Origin: DASQMT01 sp963835735 | Lineage (GTDB): Bacteria; Actinomycetota; Thermoleophilia; Solirubrobacterales; Solirubrobacteraceae | Length of the DNA: 64,000 bases | Assembly: GCA_963835735.1 (NCBI GenBank) | Contig: CAWIGP010000005.1 | Coordinates: 62,001-126,000, forward strand | Direction of reading: 5' to 3' | Shown: piece after piece, positions 1 through 8,363 of the stretch | Numbering within the stretch: position 1 is the first letter of the stretch | Layout of the letters: each line of letters starts with the position of its first letter | The notes under the pieces: generated by a model | The model's database searches: none | What the model saw: the letters and a program-made list of their open reading frames with translations, nothing else | What the model was told of the DNA's origin: nothing | Made by a program: the position numbers and the translations under genes

Positions 1-497
1 CTCGGGCCCACGGCCGACACGGCGCGGTTCTTGCACGAGATCGTCGCGGCCGAGAAGCCCGACGGCGAAGCCGCACTGCGAGCTGCCGGCGAGGCGGCCG
101 TGCGCGCGCTGCTCGACCAGGGCCGCCGCGTCCCCGGGCTGGGACATCCGATTCACAAGGACGTCGACCCGCGCGTGCCGCGGCTGTACGAGCTGGCCGC
201 GGAGAGCGGCGTGCTCGGGCCGCACATGCGGCTGCTCGAGGCGCGTGCGCGCGGCGAACGAGGAGGTCTCGGGGCGGCGGCTGCCGATCAACGGCGCCGG
301 CGCCGCCGGCGCGGCGCTCGCCGACATGGGGCTGCCGGCCGAGGCGGCGCGCGGGCTTCGCGCTGCTGGCCCGCACCGCTGGGCTGGTCGGCCATCTCGC
401 CGAGGAGGCCGAGCAGCCGCTCGGAATGCCGCTGTACCGGGAGATCGACCGGCGGATGATCTACGAACCGGACGAGGGGGGCGATGGCACGGGTTGA
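1..497 (+). CDS. Citryl-CoA lyase / citrate-synthase-family protein, C-terminal part, two frameshifts
   Basis: Only the C-terminal ~165 residues lie in the window. The segment with GLGHPIHKDVDPRVPRLYEL matches the active-site histidine region of the citrate synthase fold, in the short form usually called citryl-CoA lyase in actinobacterial catabolic clusters. The frame breaks near 245 (LLEA to VRAANEEVSGRRLPING) and again near 350 (PAEAARG to FALLARTAGLVGHLAEEAEQ). Each break is repaired by removing one base. The restored end, IYEPDEGGDGTG, stops at 495-497 and overlaps the IclR start at 484. Family identity is clear; the true substrate is not known. Sequencing error is more likely than decay because both flanks remain conserved. 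Confidence 0.8.
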   Translation, partial: RAHGRHGAVLARDRRGREARRRSRTASCRRGGRARAARPGPPRPRAGTSDSQGRRPARAAAVRAGRGERRARAAHAAARGACARRTRRSRGGGCRSTAPAPPARRSPTWGCRPRRRAGFALLARTAGLVGHLAEEAEQPLGMPLYREIDRRMIYEPDEGGDGTG

Positions 498-1281
498 CAA
501 CCCCGACTTCGTCGAGGCGATCGAGCGCGGGCTCGAGGTCATCCGAGCGCTCGGGAACGCGCCCGACGGGCTGTCGCTCTCGCAGGTGGCCGAGGCGGCG
601 GGGCTGCCGCGTCCCACCGCACGGCGCGCGCTCGTGACGCTCGAGATGCTCGGCTACGTGCGCGCCGAGGAGCGCATGTTCCGACTCACCCCGCGCGTGC
701 TCGAGCTCGGCTGCGCATACGTCGGCTCGCTCGGCTTCTGGGACATCGTGCGGCCGCACCTGCAGGCGCTCGTCGAGCGGACGGGGGAGTCGAGCTCGAT
801 GGGGCAGCTCGACGGCAGCGAGGTCGTGTACGTCGGCCGCGTCGCGGTGCCGAAGATCATCACGATCGCGGTCGGGGTCGGCACCCGCCTGCCGGCCGCG
901 AGCACCTCGATGGGCCGGGTGCTGCTGGCGGCGCTGACACCCGCCGACCGCAGGGCTGCGCTGGCCGCATCCCCGCGCGGCGAGATCCACGCCGCCGCGG
1001 TGCCGAGCTGGCGCGAGCTCGACGTGCTGCTGGCCCAGGTCCGGGAGCAGGGCTGGGCGGCGGTCGACCAGCAGCTCGCCGTCGGAGTCCGGTCGGTCGC
1101 CGCGCCGCTGCGCGACCACGACGGCCGCACCGTCGCGGCCGTGAACGTCTGCGTCCACGCGGCCGAGCACAGCATGGAGGAGCTCGAGCGCGAGTTCCTG
1201 CCGCAGCTGCGCGAGACCGCCGGCGCGATCGAGGACGATCTCGCGGCGCGCCGCCGGATCCCGCATGTGGTCGTCTCGTGA
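484..1281 (+). CDS. IclR-family transcriptional regulator
   Basis: 265 residues. The N-terminal winged helix-turn-helix (about residues 10-75, including LSLSQVAEAAGLPRPTARRA) is followed by an IclR effector-binding domain (about 80-255) with the typical PAASTSMGRVLLA segment. It resembles the PcaR/PcaU group that controls aromatic-acid catabolism. The ATG lies inside the 3' end of the citryl-CoA lyase gene and its stop overlaps the GTG of the next gene, so it is embedded in the catabolic operon and probably regulates it in response to a pathway intermediate. The inducer cannot be read from the sequence. Confidence 0.93.
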   Translation: MARVDNPDFVEAIERGLEVIRALGNAPDGLSLSQVAEAAGLPRPTARRALVTLEMLGYVRAEERMFRLTPRVLELGCAYVGSLGFWDIVRPHLQALVERTGESSSMGQLDGSEVVYVGRVAVPKIITIAVGVGTRLPAASTSMGRVLLAALTPADRRAALAASPRGEIHAAAVPSWRELDVLLAQVREQGWAAVDQQLAVGVRSVAAPLRDHDGRTVAAVNVCVHAAEHSMEELEREFLPQLRETAGAIEDDLAARRRIPHVVVS

Positions 1282-2237
1282 AGGCCGCGGTCCTGCACGA
1301 ATACGGCGCCACGCCGCGGTTCGGCGACTTCGCCGAGCCCAGCGCGGCGCCGGGGGGCGTGGTCGTCGAGATGGCCGCCGCCGCGCTGCACCACCTCGAC
1401 CTGCACAAGGCGACCGGCACGTTCTACATGGGGCCGCCGCCGCTGCCGTCGGTGGTCGGGACCGACGGCGTCGGCCGGCTGGACGACGGGCGACGCGTCT
1501 ACTTCGACGCGACGGTGGCGCCGTACGGCTCGATGGCCGAGCGGGCGCTGGCCTCCGACGAGGCGCTGTTCGAGGTGCCCGACGGCCTCGACGACGTTCG
1601 CGCCGCCGCGCTGGGCAACACCGGGCTCGGCGCGTGGCTCGCGGTCGCCTGGCGCTCACGGCTGGAGCCGGGGGAGACCGTCCTCGTGCTCGGGGCGACC
1701 GGCGCCGTCGGGACCATCGCCGTGCAGGCCGCCAAGCTGCTCGGTGCGGGCCGGGTCGTCGCGGCGGCGCGACCGAGCGAGCGCCTGGCGCGGCTGCGCC
1801 AACGCGGCGCCGACGCGATCGTCGAGCTCGATGGCGACGATCCGACCGCCGCGCTGCGGGCCGCCGCCGGCGGCGAGGTCGACGTCACGATCGACACGCT
1901 GTGGGGTGATCCCGCGCTCGCCGCCATCCAGGTCGCGGCGCGCGGGGCGCGGCACATCGCGGTCGGTCAGATCGCCGGCCTGGACGTGAGCCTGCCGGCT
2001 CCCGCCGTCCGCTCGGTCTCGCTCGACCTCTGCGGCTTCTCGGTCGCGCATCCGCCGGTCGAGGTCAGGCGCGAGGGATACCGCCGGCTGGCGGAGCTCG
2101 TCGCGCGGGGCGACATCGAGGTCGACGTCGAACCCGTCCCGCTCGAGCAGGTCGCGACCGCCTGGGAGCGGCAGCGGGAGGCGATCGGGGGCGCGAAGCA
2201 GGTGCTCGTACCGACGCTGGGAAAGGAGCGCAGATGA
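1278..2237 (+). CDS. Quinone oxidoreductase-like MDR dehydrogenase
   Basis: 319 residues of the medium-chain dehydrogenase/reductase superfamily. A GroES-like N-terminal half precedes a Rossmann fold with LGATGAVGTIAVQAAKLLGA at about residue 137, the NAD(P)H-binding loop. No cysteine/histidine set for catalytic or structural zinc is visible, so the quinone oxidoreductase branch fits better than a zinc alcohol dehydrogenase. It starts at GTG 1278, overlapping the IclR stop (GTGA), and its TGA overlaps the ATG of the amidohydrolase. It probably reduces an enone or quinone intermediate of the same pathway. Confidence 0.85.
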   Translation: MKAAVLHEYGATPRFGDFAEPSAAPGGVVVEMAAAALHHLDLHKATGTFYMGPPPLPSVVGTDGVGRLDDGRRVYFDATVAPYGSMAERALASDEALFEVPDGLDDVRAAALGNTGLGAWLAVAWRSRLEPGETVLVLGATGAVGTIAVQAAKLLGAGRVVAAARPSERLARLRQRGADAIVELDGDDPTAALRAAAGGEVDVTIDTLWGDPALAAIQVAARGARHIAVGQIAGLDVSLPAPAVRSVSLDLCGFSVAHPPVEVRREGYRRLAELVARGDIEVDVEPVPLEQVATAWERQREAIGGAKQVLVPTLGKERR

Positions 2238-3682
2238 CGGGAGAGATCGAGGCCGGGCGGCCTGTCGTGTTCCGCAGGGGCACCGTGCTGACCATGAACG
2301 ACGCCCACGACGTCCTGCGCGACGCGGACGTCCTGGTCGTGGGCGACCGGATCGCCGCGGTCGGCACCGGCCTCGAGGTGCCCGACGGCACGTTCGAGAT
2401 CGACGCGGCCGAGGGCATCGTGATGCCGGGCATGGTGGACACCCACCGGCACATGTGGCAGACCGCGCTGCGCGGTTACGGAGCCGACTGGACGCTGAGC
2501 CAGTACTTCGTCTTCTTCTACCTGGAGTGGGGGAAGATCTTCCGCCCGGCTGACATCCATGCCGGCAACACGCTGTCGGCGCTCGAGTCGCTCGAAGCCG
2601 GGGTGACCACGACGGTCGACTGGTCGCACGGGCTCCAGACGGTCGAGCACGCGGACGCTGCCGTCGACGCGCTGCAGTCCGTCCCGGGGCGGTTCGTGCT
2701 CGCTTACGGCAACATCCAGCAGGGACCGTGGGAGTGGGCGACGGCGCCCGACTTCCGCCGCTTCGTGGAGCGGCGCTTCGGGAGCGAGGACGACATGCTG
2801 GGCTTCCAGATGGCGTTCGACGTCACCGGCGATCCCGCGTTCCCCGAGCAGGAGGCGTTCAAGGTCGCGCGCGAGCTCGGGGTCCCGGTCACCACGCACG
2901 CCGGCGTCTGGGGTGCCACGAACGACGACGGGATCCGGCTGATGCACGAGCACGGGTTCATGACGCCGGAGAACATCTACGTGCACGCGGCCACGCTGGA
3001 GGAGGACTCCTATCACCGGATCGCGGCGACCGGCGGCTCGGTCTCCGTGTCGACGGAGAGCGAGCAGAGCGCCGGCCAGGGCTACCCGCCCACGTGGCGG
3101 CTGCGCCGGCACGACATCCCGGTCTCGCTGTCGATGGACACCAGCGTGTGGTGGAGCGGGGACCTGTTCTGCGCCATGCGGTCGACGCTCGGTGCGGACC
3201 GCTCGCGCGAGCACCACGAGGCGCATTCGCGCCAGGACACCGTGACGCACCACCACCTGCGCGCGGAGCAGGTGGTCGACTGGGCGACCCGAGGGGGCAG
3301 CCGCGCGCTCGGCCTCGACTCGCTGATCGGCAGCCTCGAGGCGGGCAAGAAGGCCGACGTCGTGCTGATCAAGAACGACGACTCGCCGGTCATGTTCCCC
3401 GTGCTGCACCCGTACGGCCACGTGGCGTTCCAGGCCCAGCGGGCCGACGTCCACACGGTCCTCGTCGACGGCCGCACCGTCAAGCGCGACGGGAAGCTCG
3501 TCGGCGTCGACCTGCGGCGCGTGCGCGACGCGGTCGACGAGACGGTCGAGTTCGCGATGCGGACGCTCGGCGAGGACTCCTGGACGGCGGGGATGCACCC
3601 CGAGATCCCCGAGCGGAAGATCCTCGAGAACCCGTACCAGTACACCGAGTGGGACGCCGGCGCGGCGCAGTGGAAGCGGTAG
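2234..3682 (+). CDS. Amidohydrolase-family protein (ATZ/TRZ-like metal-dependent hydrolase)
   Basis: 482 residues, full length for the cytosine-deaminase-like amidohydrolases. Visible motifs: GMVDTHRHMWQ (metal-binding HxH, about residue 68), the TTHAG histidine (about 223), YVHAATL (about 247), and the SMDTS aspartate (about 302). The C-terminal cap contains SLEAGKKADVVLI. A strong ribosome site (AAAGGAG) precedes ATG 2234, which overlaps the upstream stop. The family deaminates or dechlorinates N-heterocycles and related amines. With an intradiol dioxygenase next door, a role in removing an amino group before ring cleavage is plausible but inferred. Confidence 0.87.
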   Translation: MTGEIEAGRPVVFRRGTVLTMNDAHDVLRDADVLVVGDRIAAVGTGLEVPDGTFEIDAAEGIVMPGMVDTHRHMWQTALRGYGADWTLSQYFVFFYLEWGKIFRPADIHAGNTLSALESLEAGVTTTVDWSHGLQTVEHADAAVDALQSVPGRFVLAYGNIQQGPWEWATAPDFRRFVERRFGSEDDMLGFQMAFDVTGDPAFPEQEAFKVARELGVPVTTHAGVWGATNDDGIRLMHEHGFMTPENIYVHAATLEEDSYHRIAATGGSVSVSTESEQSAGQGYPPTWRLRRHDIPVSLSMDTSVWWSGDLFCAMRSTLGADRSREHHEAHSRQDTVTHHHLRAEQVVDWATRGGSRALGLDSLIGSLEAGKKADVVLIKNDDSPVMFPVLHPYGHVAFQAQRADVHTVLVDGRTVKRDGKLVGVDLRRVRDAVDETVEFAMRTLGEDSWTAGMHPEIPERKILENPYQYTEWDAGAAQWKR

Positions 3683-3694
3683 GAGGAGAGAACG

Positions 3695-4561
3695 ATGCAG
3701 CTTGTCACCGAGGAGAACATCACCGACCTCGCCCTGGAGCGCTGGCGGACCGCCCACGACCCGCGGCTCGCCGAGATCATGGGTGCGCTCGTGCGCCACC
3801 TGCACGAGTTCGCGCGCGAGGTCGACCTGACCGAGGAGGAGTGGATGGCCGGGATCCAGTGGCTGACCGCCACCGGCCAGGCATCGGACGACAAGCGCCA
3901 GGAGTTCATCCTCGCCTCGGATGTGCTGGGGCTCAGCATGCTCGTCGTGCAGCTCAACCACCGCTTCGAGGGCGCCGCGACGCCGGCCACCGTGCTCGGG
4001 CCGTTCCACATCCCCGGGTCGCCGCCGCTGCCGTTCGGCGGCGACATGTCGGACGGGCTTCCCGGCCGCCCGCTGTACGTCACGGGCCGCGTCACCGACC
4101 TGGCCGGTGAGCCGATCGCGAACGCCGTGCTGGACGTCTGGCAGGCCGACGAGGAGGGCCTGTACGAGTCCCAGATCGCCGACATCGACGAGGCGCGCCT
4201 GCGCGCCACCTACGCGACGCGCGAGGACGGGAGCTATTGCGTGCGGACGATCGCGCCGAAGGGCTATTCGATCCCGATGGACGGCCCGGTCGGCGCGCTG
4301 ATGGAGCGCACCGACATCAGCCACTTCCGGCCCGCCCACGTGCACTTCCTGATCGACGTCGCAGGGTATGAGCGGCTCATCACGCACCTGTTCGAGCAGG
4401 GCGCGGAGTACCTGGAGAACGACGTCGTGTTCGGAACCAAAGAAGGGCTCGTCGTCGAATTCGAGGAGCACGGACCGGGGCCGGCTCCCGACGGCGGCGA
4501 GTCCCGGGAGCCGTTCCTGGTGGCGCACTACGACTTCGTGCTGCAGCCGCGCCCTGACTAG
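3695..4561 (+). CDS. Intradiol ring-cleavage dioxygenase, hydroxyquinol 1,2-dioxygenase-like
   Basis: 288 residues with the N-terminal helical dimerisation domain (about 1-100) and the catalytic beta-sandwich. Non-haem Fe(III) ligands expected in the family are seen: a tyrosine in EEGLYES (about 152), a tyrosine in KGYSIPMDGPVG, and two histidines in RPAHVHF (about 210-216). VLGPFHIPGSP is typical of hydroxyquinol/catechol dioxygenases. AGGAGG precedes the ATG. It is the last gene of the operon and ends tail-to-tail with the next gene. Hydroxyquinol is favoured over catechol from overall resemblance; substrate remains to be shown. Confidence 0.9.
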   Translation: MQLVTEENITDLALERWRTAHDPRLAEIMGALVRHLHEFAREVDLTEEEWMAGIQWLTATGQASDDKRQEFILASDVLGLSMLVVQLNHRFEGAATPATVLGPFHIPGSPPLPFGGDMSDGLPGRPLYVTGRVTDLAGEPIANAVLDVWQADEEGLYESQIADIDEARLRATYATREDGSYCVRTIAPKGYSIPMDGPVGALMERTDISHFRPAHVHFLIDVAGYERLITHLFEQGAEYLENDVVFGTKEGLVVEFEEHGPGPAPDGGESREPFLVAHYDFVLQPRPD

Positions 4562-5631
4562 CGGCCCTGCGGGAGCTTGCCGGTGAGGACGATCCGGGTC
4601 GGTCGCTTGGCGTCCTCGCTGCTCTCCTGCGATACGACGACGTTCGCGTAGGTCGCGTACATCTTGGGGAAGTTCGCGAGGTCCTTCTGGCTCGGGCCCT
4701 GGATGCCGAGCGTGCCGTCCTGGCCGACCGGGTTCGTGAAGCCGAGCCGGCGCGCCTTGTCGCCCGGGCCGGTGAGCCAGACGGCGTAGGCGTCGTTCTG
4801 GCCGCTCGGCGGCAGGCTCTCGCCCTGCAGCGCGAACAGCAGCTGCTCGCCCTGCAGGTAGACGGTCATCGTGCCCTTGGCGTTGCCGCCGCCGGTGGGG
4901 CGTAGCGTGATCTCGTCCGCCACCTGGGGCTCAGCGCTCGGCGTCGGCGTGGCCGTCGCCGTGGCGGCGCTCGACGCGGCGGGCTCCTCCTCGTCGCCTC
5001 CGCGCAGCACGACGAAGAGCACGACGGCGACGACCGCGATCACGGCTGCGATCAGCAGCACGCCGCCGAGCTTGGACGCCGGCGGGGGACCGTCGTCCGC
5101 GGCCGCCTCGCGCACCGGCCGAGGGCGTGGGCCGGGAGGCGGTGCGTCGGTCGGAGCGGCCTCGCGCACCGGCCGCGGGCGTGGGCCGGGAGGCGGCGCG
5201 CCGGCCGGTGCCGCGTCGGCGGCCGCCACGCTGGGCGCGTCGTCGGCGGAGCCCGGCGCGTCGGCCGGCGCCGCCTCGCGCGGTTCACCCGCAGGGATCG
5301 CGGGCAACGCCGACTTGGCCACGTCGGCCAGGTGCTCGGCGACCTCGCTCGCCCATGCGCGCGCCGGGGCCGATTCCGCGAGCAGCCCGCGGGTCGCCTC
5401 GGCGTCGGCGTCGGGCTGCTGGCCCAGCAGGTAGTCGGCGAGCGGCGCGGTGACCTCGCCGGGCAGGCCGTTGGCGGGCGCCAGCGCGGCGAGCCCGGCG
5501 CGCGCGCGGGCGCGGACGGCGTCGGCGTCGATGCCCAGCAGCGCCGCGATCTCGTCGTAGGAGCGCCCCTGCTGGAGCACCAGCGCGACGACGGCGCGCT
5601 GGTCCGGGGCGAGCGGCTCGAGCGGACTCAT
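4558..5631 (-). CDS. Sigma region 4-like HTH / transmembrane / anti-sigma-like C-terminal protein
   Basis: About 357 residues using the ATG at 5631; an ATG at 5676 is possible but would overlap the divergent thioesterase. The first ~55 residues (DQRAVVALVLQQGRSYDEIAA onward) look like a sigma-70 region 4 HTH. A long Pro/Ala-rich linker holds two near-perfect copies of PPPGPRPRPVREAA (54-bp repeat, about 5107-5200). One membrane helix (GVLLIAAVIAVVAVVLFVVL) follows, then an extracytoplasmic domain resembling the RskA C-terminal fold (YAVWLTG, about 290). The architecture suggests a membrane-tethered transcription or anti-sigma device. No sigma region 2 is present. Confidence 0.75.
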   Translation of the reverse strand: MSPLEPLAPDQRAVVALVLQQGRSYDEIAALLGIDADAVRARARAGLAALAPANGLPGEVTAPLADYLLGQQPDADAEATRGLLAESAPARAWASEVAEHLADVAKSALPAIPAGEPREAAPADAPGSADDAPSVAAADAAPAGAPPPGPRPRPVREAAPTDAPPPGPRPRPVREAAADDGPPPASKLGGVLLIAAVIAVVAVVLFVVLRGGDEEEPAASSAATATATPTPSAEPQVADEITLRPTGGGNAKGTMTVYLQGEQLLFALQGESLPPSGQNDAYAVWLTGPGDKARRLGFTNPVGQDGTLGIQGPSQKDLANFPKMYATYANVVVSQESSEDAKRPTRIVLTGKLPQGR

Positions 5632-5657
5632 GCGGCGGCCCATTAAAGTGCGCCCAC

Positions 5658-6065
5658 GTGAACGGCGCGCTAACACTGCCGCTGCGCGACCTCCCGGGCT
5701 TCGACGGCCTCTACGGCCTGGAGGTCCTGACGATGTCCGACGAGGAGGCGACCGCGCAGGTCCGCGTGCGCGACGAGCTCAAGCAGCCCGCCGGGCTGGT
5801 GCACGGCGGGGTGTTCGCCTCGATCGCCGAGTCGATGGCCTCGCTGGCGACCTGGCGCGCCGTCAGCGACGCCGGCCAGACGGCGCAGGGACTGTCGAAC
5901 CAGACGAGCTTCCTGCGGCCGATCCTCGACGGCACGATCCACGCCGTCGCACGGCGCCGTCACCGCGGCCGCACGACGTGGGTCTGGGAGGTCGAGATCA
6001 GCGATGACGCCGGCCGGCTCTGCGCGCTGGTGCGGATGACGATCGCCGTCCGCGACAAGGCCTGA
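5658..6065 (+). CDS. PaaI-family hotdog thioesterase
   Basis: 135 residues starting at GTG 5658. HGGVFASIAESMASLA at about residue 50 is the hotdog-fold helix motif of PaaI/YdiI-type acyl-CoA thioesterases, followed by QTSFLRP and RRRHRGRTTWVWEVEI. It likely hydrolyses an aryl- or acyl-CoA. It is divergent from the membrane sigma-like gene, so the ~26-base gap must hold both starts. Confidence 0.85.
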   Translation: MNGALTLPLRDLPGFDGLYGLEVLTMSDEEATAQVRVRDELKQPAGLVHGGVFASIAESMASLATWRAVSDAGQTAQGLSNQTSFLRPILDGTIHAVARRRHRGRTTWVWEVEISDDAGRLCALVRMTIAVRDKA

Positions 6066-6112
6066 TTGGTCCTGGACGCACGCGTCGTATTGGCCCTCAC
6101 GCCAGGGCCAAT
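6065..6112. promoter_or_regulatory. Perfect 9-bp inverted repeat plus half-site upstream of the AhpD-like gene
   Basis: ATTGGCCCT at 6089-6097 and AGGGCCAAT at 6104-6112 are perfect inverted repeats with a 6-base spacer. A third, near-identical half-site ATTGGTCCT lies at 6065-6073. The array sits 21-68 bases before the ATG at 6133. It could be an operator for an unlinked regulator or a terminator for the thioesterase gene; the additional half-site and lack of a T-run favour an operator. Confidence 0.5.
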
Positions 6113-6132
6113 CGCGCCGTAGCGTCCGTGGC

Positions 6133-6606
6133 ATGACACACACCGAGATCAAGCATCCGCACGTCGAGACCGAGCGTCTGGCGCGCAGCGCGTACCGCGC
6201 GATGTGCCATTTCGACAACGCGACGGCCGCGCTGCCGCTCGACCCGCTGCTGCGCGAGCTGATCCGCGTGCGCGCGTCGGTGCTGAACGGTTGCGCGTAC
6301 TGCATTGACATGCATACGAAGGACGCACGCGCCAGGGGGGAGACCGAGCAGCGGCTGTATGCGGTCGCCACGTGGCACGAGGCGCCGTTCTTCTCGCCCG
6401 CCGAACGCGCCGCCCTGGCGCTGACCGACGCGCTGACGCTGCTGGCGGGCAACCCGCTGTCCGATGACGTCGTCGCCGAGGCCGAGGTGCAGCTCGGCGC
6501 CGAGGGCCTCGCGGCGGCCACCTGGATCATCGTCACGATCAACGCCTGGAACCGCGTGGCGATCGCATCGCACTCGCAGGCCGGCGACTACGAGCCGGCC
6601 GCGTGA
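6133..6606 (+). CDS. Carboxymuconolactone decarboxylase-family protein (AhpD-like)
   Basis: 157 residues. The AhpD core motif is present as NGCAYCIDMHTKDAR at about residue 54: two cysteines spaced CxxC and a histidine four residues later, the proton-relay/peroxidatic set. This makes an alkylhydroperoxidase or disulfide-linked antioxidant role more likely than ring decarboxylation. The gene has its own upstream region with a perfect inverted repeat. Partner reductase is not encoded nearby. Confidence 0.88.
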   Translation: MTHTEIKHPHVETERLARSAYRAMCHFDNATAALPLDPLLRELIRVRASVLNGCAYCIDMHTKDARARGETEQRLYAVATWHEAPFFSPAERAALALTDALTLLAGNPLSDDVVAEAEVQLGAEGLAAATWIIVTINAWNRVAIASHSQAGDYEPAA

Positions 6607-6612
6607 GCGCGC

Positions 6613-8349
6613 TCAGCCGCCGCGGTAGGCGTTCGTGATCGGCATGCGGCGGTCGCGGCCGAACGCCCGCGGCGTGATCTTGATCCCGGGCGGAGCCTGG
6701 CGGCGCTTGTACTCCGCCCGGTCGACGAGCGCGAACACGCGCTCTACCGCCTCCGCCGGCAGGCCGTTGAGCGCGAGCTGGTCGCGTCCCGCGTCCTCCT
6801 CGATGTACGCCTCGAGGATCTCGTCGAGCGTCGCGTAGTCGGGCAGCGAGTCAGCGTCCTTCTGGTCCGGCCGCAGCTCCGCGCTCGGCGGCCGGTCGAC
6901 GATCGAGCGCGGCACCGGATGCCTCCCGTCGCGTGCGTCGCGGTAGTCGACGAGCCGGTAGACCAGCGTCTTCGGCACGTCCTTGATCACCGCGAAGCCG
7001 CCGGCCGAGTCGCCGTACAGCGTCGTGTAGCCGACGGAGTTCTCGGACTTGTTGCCGGTGGTGAGCACGAGCCAGCCGAACTTGTTCGACAGCGCCATCA
7101 GCAGGTTGCCGCGGATGCGCGCTTGCAGGTTCTCCTCGGTGATGTCGGGCTCACGCCCGGCGAACACCTCGGCGAGCATCCGCTCGTAGACATCCATCGC
7201 CGGCGCGATCGGGATGTCGAGGCACTCGACGCCGAGGTTCGCCGCCAGCGTGCGCGCGTCGCCCTGCGTGGACTCGGACGAATAGCGCGACGGCATCACG
7301 ACCGCCGTGACCGCCTCCGGGCCGAGCGCGTCGGCGGCGACAAGCAACACCAGCGTCGAGTCGATCCCGCCCGACAGGCCGAGCAAGACGTGCTCGAAGC
7401 CGTTCTTGCGCGTGTAGTCGCGCACTCCCAGGCAGAGCGCCTCGTACACCTCGGCCTCGGGTTCGAGCAGCTCCGCGACGTCGCCGCCGATGCGGACGGG
7501 CATGCGAGGCGCGCGCTCAAGCCGACCGACGTGCCGGACCTCGGGCAGCGCGCTGCGCGCCGGCGGCCGCAGCCGCGTGTCGCGCAGCCGCGCGGTCGCG
7601 GCGGCCTGCAGGTCGACCGTGCACAGCGTCAGCGACTCGGAGAACTGCGGCGCGCGCGCGATCACCTTGCCCGCGTGGTCGACCACGAGGGAGTGGCCGT
7701 CGAACACGAGCTCGTCCTGCCCGCCCACCATGTTGCAGAAGGCGACCGCGCAGAGGTTGTCACGCGCGCGCTGGATGAGCATCCGCTCGCGCATCAGCCC
7801 CTTGCCGGCCTCGTACGGCGACGCCGACGGGTTGATGACCAGCAGCGAGCCGGCCAGCGCCTCGTCCGACATGGGCGTGCCGGGGACCCAGATGTCCTCG
7901 CAGATCGTCAGACCGAGCCGCGCTCCTCCGAGGTCGAGCACCGCCGGGCCTTCGCCGGCCTGGAAGTAGCGCTTCTCGTCGGCCACGCCGTAGTTCCACA
8001 GGCGCGTCTTGCGGTATGTGGCCGCGACCGCGCCATCCGCCAACACCGCGATCGCGTTGAAGACGTCCTCCGTCCGCTGCGGGTAGCCGACGACCGCGAT
8101 GATGCCCTCCGCCTCGCTCGCGACGTCCGCCAGCGCCTGCTGGGCGGCGTCCAGGAAGTGCTCCTTGAGCAGCAGGTCCTCGGGCGGGTAGCCGCTCAGC
8201 ACCAGCTCCGGGAGCAGGACCAGCTCGGCGCCGGCATCGCGAGCCCGCGCGATGTATTCGCGTACGAGCCGCGTGTTGCCTTCGAGGTCGCCGACTCGCG
8301 GGTCGACCTGCGCCAGCGCAAGCGTGAGGGGATCCAATGGTCCGGCCAT
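6613..8349 (-). CDS. nadE: Glutamine-dependent NAD+ synthetase
   Basis: 578 residues from ATG 8349, which begins MAGPLDPLTLALAQVDPRVG. The N-terminal nitrilase-type glutaminase domain (about 1-270) shows the catalytic triad: Glu in LPELVLSGYP, Lys in YRKTRLWN, and Cys in GLTICEDIW. The C-terminal synthetase has the ATP-pyrophosphatase P-loop LSGGIDSTLV (about 325) and TTGNKSENSVGYTTLYGD. It makes NAD+ from deamido-NAD+, ATP and glutamine in the cytosol. The open frame extends well upstream but that portion is antisense to the acyltransferase and is not taken as coding. Confidence 0.95.
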   Translation of the reverse strand: MAGPLDPLTLALAQVDPRVGDLEGNTRLVREYIARARDAGAELVLLPELVLSGYPPEDLLLKEHFLDAAQQALADVASEAEGIIAVVGYPQRTEDVFNAIAVLADGAVAATYRKTRLWNYGVADEKRYFQAGEGPAVLDLGGARLGLTICEDIWVPGTPMSDEALAGSLLVINPSASPYEAGKGLMRERMLIQRARDNLCAVAFCNMVGGQDELVFDGHSLVVDHAGKVIARAPQFSESLTLCTVDLQAAATARLRDTRLRPPARSALPEVRHVGRLERAPRMPVRIGGDVAELLEPEAEVYEALCLGVRDYTRKNGFEHVLLGLSGGIDSTLVLLVAADALGPEAVTAVVMPSRYSSESTQGDARTLAANLGVECLDIPIAPAMDVYERMLAEVFAGREPDITEENLQARIRGNLLMALSNKFGWLVLTTGNKSENSVGYTTLYGDSAGGFAVIKDVPKTLVYRLVDYRDARDGRHPVPRSIVDRPPSAELRPDQKDADSLPDYATLDEILEAYIEEDAGRDQLALNGLPAEAVERVFALVDRAEYKRRQAPPGIKITPRAFGRDRRMPITNAYRGG

Positions 8350-8363
8350 CGGCCGGGATTCTG

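Noticed and set aside
1967..4528. Very long open frame (853 codons) on the minus strand across the catabolic operon
   Set aside because: It is antisense to clearly identified enzymes; such frames are common in GC-rich DNA and this one encodes Arg/His/Val-rich filler without motifs.
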